Shown here piece by piece: positions 1 through 8,683 of a DNA stretch of 64,000 nucleotides. The stretch is from positions 4,396,001-4,460,000 of the forward strand of contig NZ_CM125436.1 of NCBI RefSeq assembly GCF_052072235.1. Reading direction: 5' to 3'. Each line of letters starts with the position of its first letter. The first letter of the stretch is position 1. The notes under the pieces are model-generated. The model saw only the letters and a list, made by a program, of their open reading frames with translations. It searched no databases and was not told where the DNA came from. Position numbers and translations under genes: made by a program. Source of the stretch: Brevibacillus_D fluminis_A. Its GTDB lineage: Bacteria; Bacillota; Bacilli; Brevibacillales; Brevibacillaceae.

Positions 1-700
1 CCGTTTTCGGATCGTAATCTTTCATCCGGACGGTTTGGTCGACCAGCTTCTGGTTCAATCCGGTCAAATAGTGGATGGACGCCCACGGGCTTTCGTTGCC
101 CAGGATGATCGGTGCGACGCCGTTTTGCTTCAAGGTGTCGCAGATCGCCATGAACTCATCCCATGTCTTCGGTTTTTGCAGATTGTATTTGGTGAAAATC
201 TCTTTGTTGTAGATGAAAAACTTGCCGTTGAAGCGTAGCGGAATGCCGTAGTTTTTTCCGTTGGAGACAAATGGTGTGAGCGAAGCGGGGATGAAGCTAT
301 TTTTCCAGTCGGGATCTTCGTTGAGGGCGGACGTCAAATCCATTGCAGCGCCGGAGCGAACGAACTTGCGGGCGAATTCGCCCGACCAGGAAAAGGTAAT
401 GTCCGGCACATCGCCCCCGCCCATGATGACGCGCAGCTTGTCTTTGATCGGCTCATCCGCAACCGCTTCCATTTTGATCTTGATCGTTGGATTGGCGTTT
501 TCAAACTCCTTGACGATCTCCTCAAAATAGGGCGCATACTGCGGCTGCGGCCACTTTTCCAAAAACTTCAGCTCGATTTGGCCGCCGGCATCGTTGGACG
601 ACGCTGGCTGCGAGCTTTGGGCACATCCGGCAAGCGAGCTTGCCACCAGCGCAAACGCGGTCAAAACCGCGCCTGTCCTTTTGTTCAACTTCAACTTCAT
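1..700 (-). CDS. Sugar ABC transporter substrate-binding lipoprotein, FrlO-like (C-terminus beyond window)
   Basis: The gene starts at ATG 700 after GGGGAGG and runs off the window's left edge, leaving 233 codons. Residues 1-26 form a lipoprotein signal peptide ending in LAGC, so the mature protein should be anchored by Cys26 outside the membrane. The rest reads as a family 1 solute-binding protein (for example ANPTIKIKMEAV, GGGDVPDITF, PKTWDEFMAICDTL). It lies 64 nt after a fructoselysine-kinase-like gene on the same strand, so fructoselysine or a related Amadori sugar is the likely ligand. That is inferred from context; the protein alone says only carbohydrate-binding. Confidence 0.85.
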   Translation of the reverse strand, partial: MKLKLNKRTGAVLTAFALVASSLAGCAQSSQPASSNDAGGQIELKFLEKWPQPQYAPYFEEIVKEFENANPTIKIKMEAVADEPIKDKLRVIMGGGDVPDITFSWSGEFARKFVRSGAAMDLTSALNEDPDWKNSFIPASLTPFVSNGKNYGIPLRFNGKFFIYNKEIFTKYNLQKPKTWDEFMAICDTLKQNGVAPIILGNESPWASIHYLTGLNQKLVDQTVRMKDYDPKT

Positions 701-764
701 GACAAATCCTCCCCTTTTTCATGAAATCTTGTCGCTTTTCATTAGAAACACGGAGTGCGCCTGA

Positions 765-1616
765 TCAAAGCGCGATCCCGTGACCGAATGCCCCATCGCA
801 AAGACATGCTTGTGCGGCGAATTGCGCCGCTGCCGAAAGACTGGACAAAAGCAGCGTCCCTTCGTCCTGCATTTGTTTTTTACCGCTGAGATAGTGGAGG
901 ATGAAGGCGGTAAAAAAAGCGTCTCCGGCACCCAATGTATCGACAGGTACGACCGTATGCGGCTCCTGCCGGTAAAAGCGTTCGCCATCGTAGAGCACCG
1001 CGCCGCGCGAGCCCATCGTCGCGAGTGCGAGCGGGCTGCCGGATCGATGTGCAAGCCGCAATATCTCGCGGGCCTCGCTTTCATCGAGATGGCCGCAGGA
1101 TAGCAGGCTGCAAAATACGTACGGACAGCGCTCTTCAAGCTCGCGCGGGTCCCAGTCGCTGGAGAAATCGTAGGAGAGGGGAATGCCGGTGCCTTGAATT
1201 TTGGCCAGCTCCGCCAGACTCAAATCGCTGTAGCAGCTGGAGTGAATAAGCTCGAATCGCTTCATATATTGAAGATCGTCGCCGTCCAGCCGCAGCGGAT
1301 GGTCATGCTGCACGCCGCCTTTGTTGCCGCCGACAAACACGCGGTCCCCGTCAACGAGATTCACCTGCGCATACCCGTTTTCTCCCGGATGGGAGCGGCA
1401 GCGTGAGATGTCGACGCCAAGCTGCGAAAGCACGTCCTGGATGTGCCGGGCCGCCCGGTCGTCGCCAAAGACGCCCATGTACGCCGCATGCGCACCCAGC
1501 TGCCTGGCGTATACGCTGAAATTCAGCGCATTGCCGCCCGGATACATCATCCCTGTGTGGATATACTGATCGACCACATTGTCGCCAGCCCCGAGCACAT
1601 TCAATTGACCCCCCAT
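765..1616 (-). CDS. frlD: PfkB-family sugar kinase, probable fructoselysine 6-kinase
   Basis: A 283-residue ribokinase/PfkB-type kinase. ATG 1616 follows AGGGGGAATTGGC. The N-terminal GDNVVD followed by MYPGGNALN (about residues 11-32) is characteristic of FrlD. The C-terminal DTLGAGDAF near residue 230 supplies the catalytic Asp and the anion hole. Known FrlD enzymes phosphorylate fructoselysine for later deglycation by FrlB; no frlB is visible in this window. The gene sits between a GntR regulator and a sugar-binding lipoprotein on the same strand and has its own operator-like palindrome about 75 nt upstream, which fits a substrate-induced frl locus. Confidence 0.82.
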   Translation of the reverse strand: MGGQLNVLGAGDNVVDQYIHTGMMYPGGNALNFSVYARQLGAHAAYMGVFGDDRAARHIQDVLSQLGVDISRCRSHPGENGYAQVNLVDGDRVFVGGNKGGVQHDHPLRLDGDDLQYMKRFELIHSSCYSDLSLAELAKIQGTGIPLSYDFSSDWDPRELEERCPYVFCSLLSCGHLDESEAREILRLAHRSGSPLALATMGSRGAVLYDGERFYRQEPHTVVPVDTLGAGDAFFTAFILHYLSGKKQMQDEGTLLLSSLSAAAQFAAQACLCDGAFGHGIAL

Positions 1617-1689
1617 GCCAATTCCCCCTGTCTCTTTTTACACGCCGATTTGCTTGGGACCGCAGCGTATGTCGTATCTTGCGGAAAAT

Positions 1690-1701
1690 TGGTATATACC
1701 A
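1690..1701. promoter_or_regulatory. Operator-like palindrome upstream of frlD
   Basis: TGGTATATACCA is a perfect 12-bp palindrome in the gap between the GntR gene and frlD. The same sequence occurs twice upstream of the regulator gene. UTRA-domain GntR regulators commonly bind such AT-rich palindromes, so this is probably the site controlling frlD and the transporter gene. Confidence 0.7.
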
Positions 1702-1803
1702 CGTAACGTAAATTTTTTTTGCCTGCTCCCTTGTTCGGCGTCCTTTTTTATCATTGAGCGATTGGCCGGCTGCCGCATCGGCTAAGCGGGCAGCCAGCGA
1801 CCG

Positions 1804-2547
1804 CTATTGCTCCAGATTGAGCCTTGTGTAAAATTTGACCCGATCGCTTCGCGTGGTCGAGCGGGAGTATTCGATCGCCCGCCCCCCCTGCTCATACGCG
1901 ATCGCTTCCAGCAGCAGACAGGGAAGCTCCTTTTTGATTTTCAACAGCTTCCGCTCCTCTTCATCGGGCATGACGACCTGCATGAACTGGTCTGCGCCGA
2001 TCAAAACGATGCCGTACTGCTCTTCCAGGATGCGGTAGAGCGACACATCGTCGGCGATGTACGCCTCAATGCCAGGGCAGAACCGGTACGGAATCAGCGA
2101 TTCTTCCACGCACATCGGCTGCGCGTTGGCCATCCGCAAGCGCCGGATGACGATGATCTCCTCGCCTTCCGCGATACCCAGCTGCGTGGCCAATGCTGCC
2201 TGCGCCTTGTCTTTGCGGACGTGCAGCTTTTTCGTGCCAGGCACAAGCCCTTTTTCCAGCATCGTCTTGGTGAAGCTGTTGAAGGTGACGAAATCCATCT
2301 CGATCCGCTGGCGGGCGATGAACGTGCCGACGCCGATCCGTCGCTCCACAAAGCCTTCGCGCTCCAAAATCGCGATGGCATTGCGCGCCGTCATGCGGCT
2401 GATCTGGTACTGGTCCGCCAGATCGCGCTCGGACGGAAGCTTGTCGCCTTGCTTTAGCTGTCCGCTCGCAATGTCGGCTGCGATCTTGTCCTTCAACTGT
2501 TTGTAGAATGGAACGGAATCCCATTCCTTGCCTGTGTGCTTTTCCAT
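1804..2547 (-). CDS. frlR: GntR/HutC-family (UTRA) transcriptional regulator, probable FrlR
   Basis: A 247-residue protein. Its N-terminal winged helix (about residues 10-75) contains SERDLADQYQISRMTARNAI, and the C-terminal UTRA effector domain (about 95-240) contains EEIIVIRRLRMAN and AIEYSRSTTRSDRVKFY. ATG 2547 follows GTAGGAG. The gene is just upstream of the kinase on the same strand, and two operator palindromes lie over its own promoter, so it should repress itself and the frl genes until bound by a phosphorylated Amadori sugar. The effector is inferred from context only. Confidence 0.82.
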   Translation of the reverse strand: MEKHTGKEWDSVPFYKQLKDKIAADIASGQLKQGDKLPSERDLADQYQISRMTARNAIAILEREGFVERRIGVGTFIARQRIEMDFVTFNSFTKTMLEKGLVPGTKKLHVRKDKAQAALATQLGIAEGEEIIVIRRLRMANAQPMCVEESLIPYRFCPGIEAYIADDVSLYRILEEQYGIVLIGADQFMQVVMPDEEERKLLKIKKELPCLLLEAIAYEQGGRAIEYSRSTTRSDRVKFYTRLNLEQ

Positions 2548-2570
2548 ACGCTACTGCTCCTACTTTCATC

Positions 2571-2582
2571 TGGTATATACCA
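2571..2582. promoter_or_regulatory. Operator-like palindrome in the frlR leader
   Basis: A perfect TGGTATATACCA lies 23 bp upstream of the frlR start codon, identical to the copy upstream of frlD. It would act as a roadblock or repression site for autoregulation. Confidence 0.7.
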
Positions 2583-2601
2583 CTTAAAGCAAAATCCATG
2601 G

Positions 2602-2613
2602 TGGTATATACCT
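2602..2613. promoter_or_regulatory. Second operator-like palindrome at the frlR promoter
   Basis: TGGTATATACCT matches the other two sites at 11 of 12 positions. It begins 11 bp downstream of the -10 box, so it covers the likely transcription start. Confidence 0.65.
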
Positions 2614-2624
2614 CGTAAGGAAAT

Positions 2625-2651
2625 ATTATACAATTCAGATTTGTTTGTCAA
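2625..2651 (-). promoter_or_regulatory. Promoter of frlR
   Basis: On the minus strand, TTGACA (2651-2646) and TATAAT (2630-2625) are separated by 15 bp. The hexamers are perfect but the spacer is short. Operator palindromes lie directly downstream. Confidence 0.6.
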
Positions 2652-2692
2652 TAGCTTGATCATGTATGAGCGCTCGTGTAGCTGATGGCAAG

Positions 2693-2730
2693 AAAAAAGA
2701 GTTCATGCACGGGCGCATGGACTCTTTTTT
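2693..2730. terminator. Bidirectional intrinsic terminator
   Basis: A 16-bp stem with one mismatch (2693-2708 with 2715-2730), ending in A6 on one side and T7 on the other. It can stop the convergent 2757-3707 transcription unit in the minus direction and read-through from the other side. Confidence 0.75.
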
Positions 2731-2756
2731 TGGGCAAATCGTACTGCATCACTCGA

Positions 2757-3707
2757 TTAACGCAGGCGCATCCGGTACCGTTTCAAATTGAGCACCGGCC
2801 TGAATTTTTGCTTGTAGACAGACAGGCCCGGCATCCCCAGATCGCTGCCGACATTGAGCAGTTTGGTCTGCGGATTGATCCGGCTGATTTCCTTGACGAA
2901 TTCGATGACCATCCACTCGTTGAGCCCGTCGATCTGGTCGATCTTCTTGATCAGGCAGCCCCACGATTCGCCAGTCGGCAGCACGCCTCCGGTCACGACG
3001 CCGACGATCTTTTCCTTGTTTTCGGCCACGAGGACAAGATGATCCAGCTCTTCCTGGTACGCCACGATTTCACGGAAATACACATCGTCGAACACCACAT
3101 CATATTTTTTCCCCGCCGTTTTTCTCCAGTTTTTGCTGACTCTGAGAATGTGCCCAAGATCGCCGGGATTGCCTCGCCTGATCGTCACGTCCGGGTAATT
3201 TCGCCGGAACCGGTTGAGAATGTTCCGCACGTTGGCGAAATCTTTCCCTTTCAGGGCGAGCAGCTTTTCCACATCGTAATGCATTTCGATCCCTTTGATT
3301 TTCCACTTCTCCACCAGCTTCCGAAAACGGGCGGAGGACCGTAAAAAGGCGAGCTGGCTTTCGTTCAGCGCCCGAACCGTCGCTTTGCCAGCCCCATGCT
3401 GCCGATTCCACCGGTTGCAAAACCACAAGCTTCTGGCAACGACGCGGAGCACATGGTCCGGCCCTCCTTTGCCAAAGGGCAAGCAGCAGACATGCAGCCC
3501 TTTTCCCCGCAAATAGACGAGCGGCACCAGCATGCCGTCGATGATTTTCCAATAGACCTGGCGCTTATCTGCTTGCGAATCAGCCCATAAATAAGCGAAA
3601 TTGGACGACCAAAGGTTCGCCGGATACTCGCACATTTTCATATATTCGTCAAAGACCGCTTTGTCTCTCAGTCGAATTCGCCGAAAACCGTGCTGGCCAA
3701 GTTTCAT
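2757..3707 (-). CDS. DUF2156 / lysyl-phosphatidylglycerol-synthase C-terminal-like acyltransferase
   Basis: A 316-residue protein starting at ATG 3707, nine bases after the end of the Mur-ligase-like gene, with AAAAGGTG as ribosome site. It has the double GNAT-like fold of the DUF2156/MprF C-terminal family, with ANLWSSNFAYLWAD at the N-terminus and VGVVTGGVLP, WMVIEFVKEI and GSDLGMPGLSVYKQKFRP toward the C-terminus. No membrane segments are seen, so this is the soluble catalytic part only. Relatives transfer aminoacyl groups from tRNA to lipids or peptides. In an operon with a Mur ligase it may add a residue to an envelope or spore-associated peptide; the substrate is unknown. Confidence 0.7.
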   Translation of the reverse strand: MKLGQHGFRRIRLRDKAVFDEYMKMCEYPANLWSSNFAYLWADSQADKRQVYWKIIDGMLVPLVYLRGKGLHVCCLPFGKGGPDHVLRVVARSLWFCNRWNRQHGAGKATVRALNESQLAFLRSSARFRKLVEKWKIKGIEMHYDVEKLLALKGKDFANVRNILNRFRRNYPDVTIRRGNPGDLGHILRVSKNWRKTAGKKYDVVFDDVYFREIVAYQEELDHLVLVAENKEKIVGVVTGGVLPTGESWGCLIKKIDQIDGLNEWMVIEFVKEISRINPQTKLLNVGSDLGMPGLSVYKQKFRPVLNLKRYRMRLR

Positions 3708-3715
3708 CACACGTT

Positions 3716-5107
3716 TCACACCTTTTTGCTTCTCATGGTGATTTTCTTGACGAATTGCGAATGCGAGTCGAGCATGGAGGTTTTGATCAGCACCACCGAC
3801 TCTTGATCCAGCAATCGCCGCAAAACGTTGTATGCGCGCCTTGGATGCTTGCACATATAAATGTTGTCCGGCTTCATGCCGCTGCGCAGCGCAGCAAAGC
3901 CGATATGCCGGGAGACGTTGTCCATCGTGACCAAATAATCGATGCCTTGCTCGACGACGACTTTGCCTATTTTTTCGTGCTGCTGTTTCGTATATTTGCC
4001 CAACAGACCCATCTTCCCCAGCACCGCGACGGTTTTTCGTCCCGCCGACACCTGCTTCAGCACCTTGATCGCCGCTTCCGCCGAGGTCGGATTGGAACTC
4101 CAGGTGTCATCGAGCACAAGGCTTCCATTGATGCCAGGCGCATGTTCCAGGTGACCTTCGAGATGGGTGAACGTGGCGAGCCGCTCGATCGCGTCCTCGA
4201 GCCGCATGCCCACGATTTGCGCTGCCGCGAGTGAGGCCAGCGAATTCATGACGTTATGCTCGCCGAACCCGGGGACGTAGACCGGATAGCTGCACCCGCC
4301 TGTGACCAGCGTATAGTCCATCCCGTCTGCCGTATAACGAATCGCCGATGCCTGAAAATCAACGCCATCGCTTCGGCCGAACGTGATCACCCTCCCGCGG
4401 AATTCGCTCAAATCGATTTTTTGGCAATTCGCATCGTCCGCATTGAGGATCAAGGTGCCTTGGTTTTGCAAGCCTTGCAACAGCTTGGCTTTTTCGCGTA
4501 TATAATTCTCCTGCGTCCCGCAATGCTGCAGATGATCGACCCCGATCGTCGTGATGATGCCGATCTGCGGCTGGAAATACCGGCAGCTGTGCAGGAGATC
4601 GTTTTTGGCCGCCACGCCCATCTCGAATACGGCGGCGTCCGTGCTTTCATCGATTCCCAGCAAATAGCGCAAATTGCGCTGCAAGGAATTGCTGCTCTTC
4701 TCGGTATAGTGAACATTGCGCTGGCCCGACAGCATATGGGCGATCATCTCTTTCGTCGTCGTTTTGCCGCACGTCCCTGTCACCCCGATGACCGGCAGCG
4801 AAAACAAACCGCGGTAATAGCGTACGAAGCGCCAATAGGCAGCGTGCGCATTCGGGACACGGATGATGGTCAAACCTGCCAATCTGCCGGCATATCGCTT
4901 CGCCTGGCTGGTGACCACGACACCGGACGATGGCGGATGGATCGCTCTTTGCAGCTGCCGGCGGTTTTTCGTCAAGCCAAACAACAGTGTATGCGGGCCA
5001 AATTGCGAGGCGCGGGTCACGACCCGGCTGATCGTTTCTTGATCGTTTCCTTGCACGACTGCGCCGCCGATGGCTTCTGCGATTTCATGTACACGCAAAC
5101 TTTTCAT
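3716..5107 (-). CDS. Mur-ligase-family (MurF-like) amide ligase, module 1
   Basis: A 463-residue ATP-dependent amide ligase with MurF-like architecture: an N-terminal domain, a P-loop GVTGTCGKTTTKE near residue 110, the magnesium-site region AAVFEMGVA, TIGVDHLQHCG, TLILNADD, and a C-terminal domain with VLDDTWSSNPTSAEAA. ATG 5107 follows AAAGGGG. The P-loop has Cys where MurF usually has Asn (GTNGKTTT). The paralogue at 29160-30554 shares this feature, so both are probably a specialised subfamily, not the housekeeping murF. Each is paired with a YheC/YheD ATP-grasp gene, here divergently transcribed. It probably makes a peptide or amide linkage in the cell envelope or spore coat. Confidence 0.78.
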   Translation of the reverse strand: MKSLRVHEIAEAIGGAVVQGNDQETISRVVTRASQFGPHTLLFGLTKNRRQLQRAIHPPSSGVVVTSQAKRYAGRLAGLTIIRVPNAHAAYWRFVRYYRGLFSLPVIGVTGTCGKTTTKEMIAHMLSGQRNVHYTEKSSNSLQRNLRYLLGIDESTDAAVFEMGVAAKNDLLHSCRYFQPQIGIITTIGVDHLQHCGTQENYIREKAKLLQGLQNQGTLILNADDANCQKIDLSEFRGRVITFGRSDGVDFQASAIRYTADGMDYTLVTGGCSYPVYVPGFGEHNVMNSLASLAAAQIVGMRLEDAIERLATFTHLEGHLEHAPGINGSLVLDDTWSSNPTSAEAAIKVLKQVSAGRKTVAVLGKMGLLGKYTKQQHEKIGKVVVEQGIDYLVTMDNVSRHIGFAALRSGMKPDNIYMCKHPRRAYNVLRRLLDQESVVLIKTSMLDSHSQFVKKITMRSKKV

Positions 5108-5391
5108 GTGAATTCCCCTTTACCGTGCAAGCTGCTGCGCAACATCGTCCGGTACGTGCCGGAGTGGCCGGCATCCACCGCTCCTTCGCCTTGAGCGAAA
5201 AGCATCCCTGTCTTCTCACCCTATTGTATTGCCCTCCTCACCGTTTCGACTGCGCATATGTACGGGTCCACGCGTGTATTTTTCGCCTTATCCCTCATTC
5301 GTCCAAGCAACTGCCAGCGCAGATTCATATAAAAGAAAGTATCACTAGAGAAAGAGCAAGTGACCATGAAAGGTTATTGGAGGCAAACTTG

Positions 5392-6750
5392 ATGGGGATG
5401 AGATATAAGGTTGTTCCCATGTCGGACAGCCAACACGAGTTCATGTTGCATCCTGCTTGCGCACTGCGATTGGGAATCGATAGACAAAGAAAAATGAGCG
5501 TACGAGTCGGCATTCACCGCTATGAAATGAAACTATCCACTTCACGCAGCCTACAAGAAAACGAAATCAAACTCTCACAAAAATGGATCAAAAAGCTATC
5601 TCTCCCCCTCCAACCTTTTTACGACATGCACGTCAATGAAAATGAAATCATACTCGGCCCCTTCATCGGACTATTGGCCGCAACCACGGATGACAAATTG
5701 GCCAAACACCTGACCGGGCTGCTGGCCTATGTGAAAGACTATCGGCAGATTGGCGGAGCCATCATCGTCTTCTCGCTCCAAGGCGTAAAAAAGGAAGAGC
5801 TGCAAATAGACGGTTATTTGTACCACCCTGGCACGAAAAGATGGAGCAAAGGCGTTTATCCCTATCCCGCCGCCCTCTTCTCGATCGTGGAAGTCAGCAT
5901 GACGAAAGATTGGCGGCTGTTCCGCGCCACCATGGACCATTTTCGGCAAGTCATGGGGGATCGGCTGTTCAACCATCCGCTTTTCAACAAATGGGAAGCG
6001 CACCAATGGCTCGGCCGCAAACCTGAGTTCGCGGCGCACTTGCCGGAAACGATCGAATACCGCAAGCCTGACGATGTTACCCGCATGCTGCAAAAGCATC
6101 AGAGCGTCTACCTGAAGCCCACCTGGGGCCGTCTCGGCTTGGGCGTCATGGAAGTATCTTTGCAGGACAAGGGCAGCCTGCTCATCCGCTTTCGAAAAAA
6201 CAGGCAAAACAAACAAGTGCTTTGCAAGACGTTCCGTGAATTCACCGTTTTCGCCAAAAAGCATCTGAAAGCCCGGCGCTACGTGATCCAGCAAACGGTT
6301 GCACTGCTGCGAAAAGACGGGCGGATTGTCGACTTCCGGCTCATACTGCTAAAAAACCAGCACGGTGAATGGGAGGATGCCGGCTTGTACAGCCGATCCG
6401 GCGGAAAACACAGCGTCATCAGCAACATCTCCGCAGGCGGGAATGCGGGATGGGGCATCGCGACGTTGAAGCTGCTGCTTCGTCTAACCGATGCCCAGGC
6501 AGACCAGATGCGCCAAAAAATGATCGACCTGGGGCTCGCAATCGCCGATACCCTTCAGATGGAAGGCATTCACTGCGGCAATCTTGGCTTCGATTTTGCC
6601 GTCGATCCGATGCAGCGGATTTGGCTGCTTGAGATCAACAATCAAAATCCTGATCCGCTGATCGCCCGGCGTGCTGGAAAGAACGAGCTGTTTTTCTATG
6701 CGCTGAAGATGAATATGCTGTATGCGAAGCGGCTTGCGTGGGGAGGGTGA
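5392..6750 (+). CDS. YheC/YheD family ATP-grasp protein (endospore coat-associated), module 1
   Basis: A 452-residue protein. ATG 5392 is preceded by GGAGG at 5379-5383; an in-frame TTG at 5389 is possible, and the frame stays open upstream but without a comparable ribosome site. The N-terminal half has the family features LGPFIGLLA and YHPGTKRW. The C-terminal half is an ATP-grasp ligase with YLKPTWGRLGLGVMEV, a MEGIHCGNLGFDF loop and the metal-binding LLEINNQNPDP near the end. YheC/YheD proteins are known from spore coats but their reaction is not established. It faces a Mur-ligase-like gene across a 284-bp divergent intergenic region, an arrangement echoed by the operon at 29160-32686. Confidence 0.82.
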   Translation: MGMRYKVVPMSDSQHEFMLHPACALRLGIDRQRKMSVRVGIHRYEMKLSTSRSLQENEIKLSQKWIKKLSLPLQPFYDMHVNENEIILGPFIGLLAATTDDKLAKHLTGLLAYVKDYRQIGGAIIVFSLQGVKKEELQIDGYLYHPGTKRWSKGVYPYPAALFSIVEVSMTKDWRLFRATMDHFRQVMGDRLFNHPLFNKWEAHQWLGRKPEFAAHLPETIEYRKPDDVTRMLQKHQSVYLKPTWGRLGLGVMEVSLQDKGSLLIRFRKNRQNKQVLCKTFREFTVFAKKHLKARRYVIQQTVALLRKDGRIVDFRLILLKNQHGEWEDAGLYSRSGGKHSVISNISAGGNAGWGIATLKLLLRLTDAQADQMRQKMIDLGLAIADTLQMEGIHCGNLGFDFAVDPMQRIWLLEINNQNPDPLIARRAGKNELFFYALKMNMLYAKRLAWGG

Positions 6751-6779
6751 GCGGTTTTATTTTTGGTTGGTGGAGGCGA

Positions 6780-6999
6780 GGGGATTTTTGCAAGAAAGTT
6801 GCGCAGAAGCTCTTGCGCTGCCTGCTGGGGGTCGGGGTGGCCGGCGCCGAGCGGAAAAAGGAAAACTGCGCCCCAACGCCACTCGCTGCGCGGCGGAAGC
6901 ATCTCGAAGAAGCATGTGGCGCAAAAGCGTTTTCCTTTTTCCGCTCGCACCTGGGAGGGCATCGCAAAGGCTTCTGCTCCACTTTCTTGCAAAAATCCC
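6780..6999. repeat. Long imperfect inverted repeat (about 85-bp arms)
   Basis: Arms 6780-6868 and 6921-6999 are reverse complements over most of their length. Shared blocks include GGGATTTTTGCAAGAAAGT, GCAGAAGC and GAGCGGAAAAAGGAAAAC. The arms flank a roughly 50-bp loop that contains a smaller hairpin. The repeat begins 30 bp after the ATP-grasp stop codon and contains no transposase. Frames that stay open through it on both strands are a by-product of the symmetry. It could be a miniature transposable or genome-wide palindromic repeat, or a very large transcript-end hairpin. Confidence 0.8.
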
Positions 7000-7108
7000 T
7001 GGCTGCTGGGGGAAAAAAGCTAAAACGCTCGTGATTGATATAAAAAAAGAAAAACAAAAAGCTCCCCTTAAGCAGAGAGCCCTGCAAAAGTCATACAGTT
7101 TCTGTAAA

Positions 7109-7145
7109 AACAAGACCCAGTACGTTCGCGGTACTGGGTCTTGTT
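7109..7145. terminator. Perfect hairpin at the left end of the IS
   Basis: A 15-bp perfect stem (7109-7123 with 7131-7145) with a 7-nt loop, between the IS left end and the transposase. Such hairpins block transcription entering from outside, or melt to mask transposase translation. Confidence 0.6.
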
Positions 7146-7178
7146 ATATAATTAAAGAAAACGAAAGAGTTGGATTTC

Positions 7179-8663
7179 ATGCTTCATTCTGCGAAACAAC
7201 AATCGCTCTCCTTCCACGCGGAGTTATATAAACTAATCCCAGAAAATCATCTATTGCGTCAAATTCATGATGTAGTCGATTTTTCTTTTATTCATGACTT
7301 GGTACGCACCTCATATTGCGAATATTACGGTAGACCGGCGAACGAGCCGGAGCTACTGTTTCGCCTCTTGTTTATGCAGTATCTGTATAACCTGTCGGAT
7401 GAACGGATGATTCAAGAAGCACAAGTGAACTTGGCCTATAAATGGTTTGCTGGTTTGAATCCGGAAGACGCACTCCCTGCCCCTTCGCAATTATCACGTT
7501 TTCGAAATCATCGGCTTGGTGCCAGCCAAGTAGATGACGTCCTGAAGAATATTGTAAAGCAGTGTATCGACAAAGGGATCATCAAATCAAAAACGGTTAT
7601 CATGGATGCCACGCATTCGCTGGCCGGGGGTCAAACACAACGTCCGCTTGAAGTTCTTCGCGATGCAGCCAAACGCTTAGTCCGTGTTGTGGTCAAGAAA
7701 CATCCCAAGCTTGAAAAAAAGCTTCCGCGTCAACCGAAACTGGAGAAAGATCAAGCGGATGCGGAAAAAGTCATGCTGCATTATCTTGCTGATCTTGGTG
7801 AAGCCGTGGAGCATTTCCTTCCTGACCATGAAGGAGCTATCTCAGAAAAACTCCACATTGCCAAACAAATCGTGGAGGACGAGCGACTTCTAGCAAACAA
7901 AGGGATCATGTCTGCGATTGACCCGGATGCCCGTTTTGGATGGAAAAGCAACACGAAGTCGTTTTTTGGTTACAAAGAACATATCGCCATGACGGAGGAA
8001 GAGATTATCACTGCGGTGGAAGTAACGGGTGGGAGCGCAGATGACGGTAAACAGTTTACAAAACTCTTGAATCAGTCATTGGATACAGGAATGGAAATCA
8101 GTGAAGTGATTGGGGATACTGCCTATTCGAGTAAAGATAATTTGGCGGTCATGAAAAAAGAGGAAATTCAACCGGTCGTTCCTCTTAACCCTGTCGTACA
8201 TAACGGTGGTCAAAAACAGGAAGGATTCGACTATAACAAAGATGCGGATTTTGTGATTTGTCCGGCAGGGGAACACAGCATTCGTAAAGCGATCCAAGGA
8301 AGCAAACAGACGGGAAAAAGTCGTTCTCTTGTCTTCTACTTTGACATTGAAAAATGTAAGGTGTGCCCACTTCGAGAAGGATGTTTCAAGCCGGGAGCCA
8401 AGAGCAAAACGTATTCGATTCGGATCGTGGCAGAGCATTATCAAGAACAAATCGAGTTTGAGATGAGCGAAACGTTTAAAGAACGAATCAAACGCCGCCC
8501 GATCATCGAGCACAAAAATGCGGAACTCAAACGATTTCATGGGTTGACCAGGGCCAAATACCGTGGTTTGTTCCGCATGCGAATACAAGCAATACTGACA
8601 GCTTTTGCCGTGAATGCGAAGCGGATGGTGAAGCTCATAAATAAAATGCAGCCAGTCTCCTGA
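7179..8663 (+). CDS. IS1182-family transposase
   Basis: A 494-residue DDE transposase starting at ATG 7179 (an in-frame TTG lies at 7170). The N-terminal IS1182/IS5-type domain has EPELLFRLLFMQYLY and LPAPSQLSRFRNH. The catalytic segments include VIMDATH, IGDTAYSS and, toward the C-terminus, IIEHKNAELKRFHG. A Cys-rich region with CPAGEH and CKVCPLREGC is typical of the group. There is no interruption, so it may be active. Confidence 0.88.
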   Translation: MLHSAKQQSLSFHAELYKLIPENHLLRQIHDVVDFSFIHDLVRTSYCEYYGRPANEPELLFRLLFMQYLYNLSDERMIQEAQVNLAYKWFAGLNPEDALPAPSQLSRFRNHRLGASQVDDVLKNIVKQCIDKGIIKSKTVIMDATHSLAGGQTQRPLEVLRDAAKRLVRVVVKKHPKLEKKLPRQPKLEKDQADAEKVMLHYLADLGEAVEHFLPDHEGAISEKLHIAKQIVEDERLLANKGIMSAIDPDARFGWKSNTKSFFGYKEHIAMTEEEIITAVEVTGGSADDGKQFTKLLNQSLDTGMEISEVIGDTAYSSKDNLAVMKKEEIQPVVPLNPVVHNGGQKQEGFDYNKDADFVICPAGEHSIRKAIQGSKQTGKSRSLVFYFDIEKCKVCPLREGCFKPGAKSKTYSIRIVAEHYQEQIEFEMSETFKERIKRRPIIEHKNAELKRFHGLTRAKYRGLFRMRIQAILTAFAVNAKRMVKLINKMQPVS

Positions 8664-8683
8664 GGAGGATGGCTGCATTTTTT
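8644..8683 (+). terminator. Terminator overlapping the transposase stop
   Basis: An 11-bp stem, AAATGCAGCCA with TGGCTGCATTT, encloses the stop codon and runs into six T residues. Confidence 0.75.

Noticed and set aside
6722..7231. Several overlapping open frames of 80-170 codons on both strands
   Set aside because: They arise because the long inverted repeat keeps frames open on both strands; compositions are Lys/Arg/Ala/Phe-biased without domains and none has a good ribosome site.
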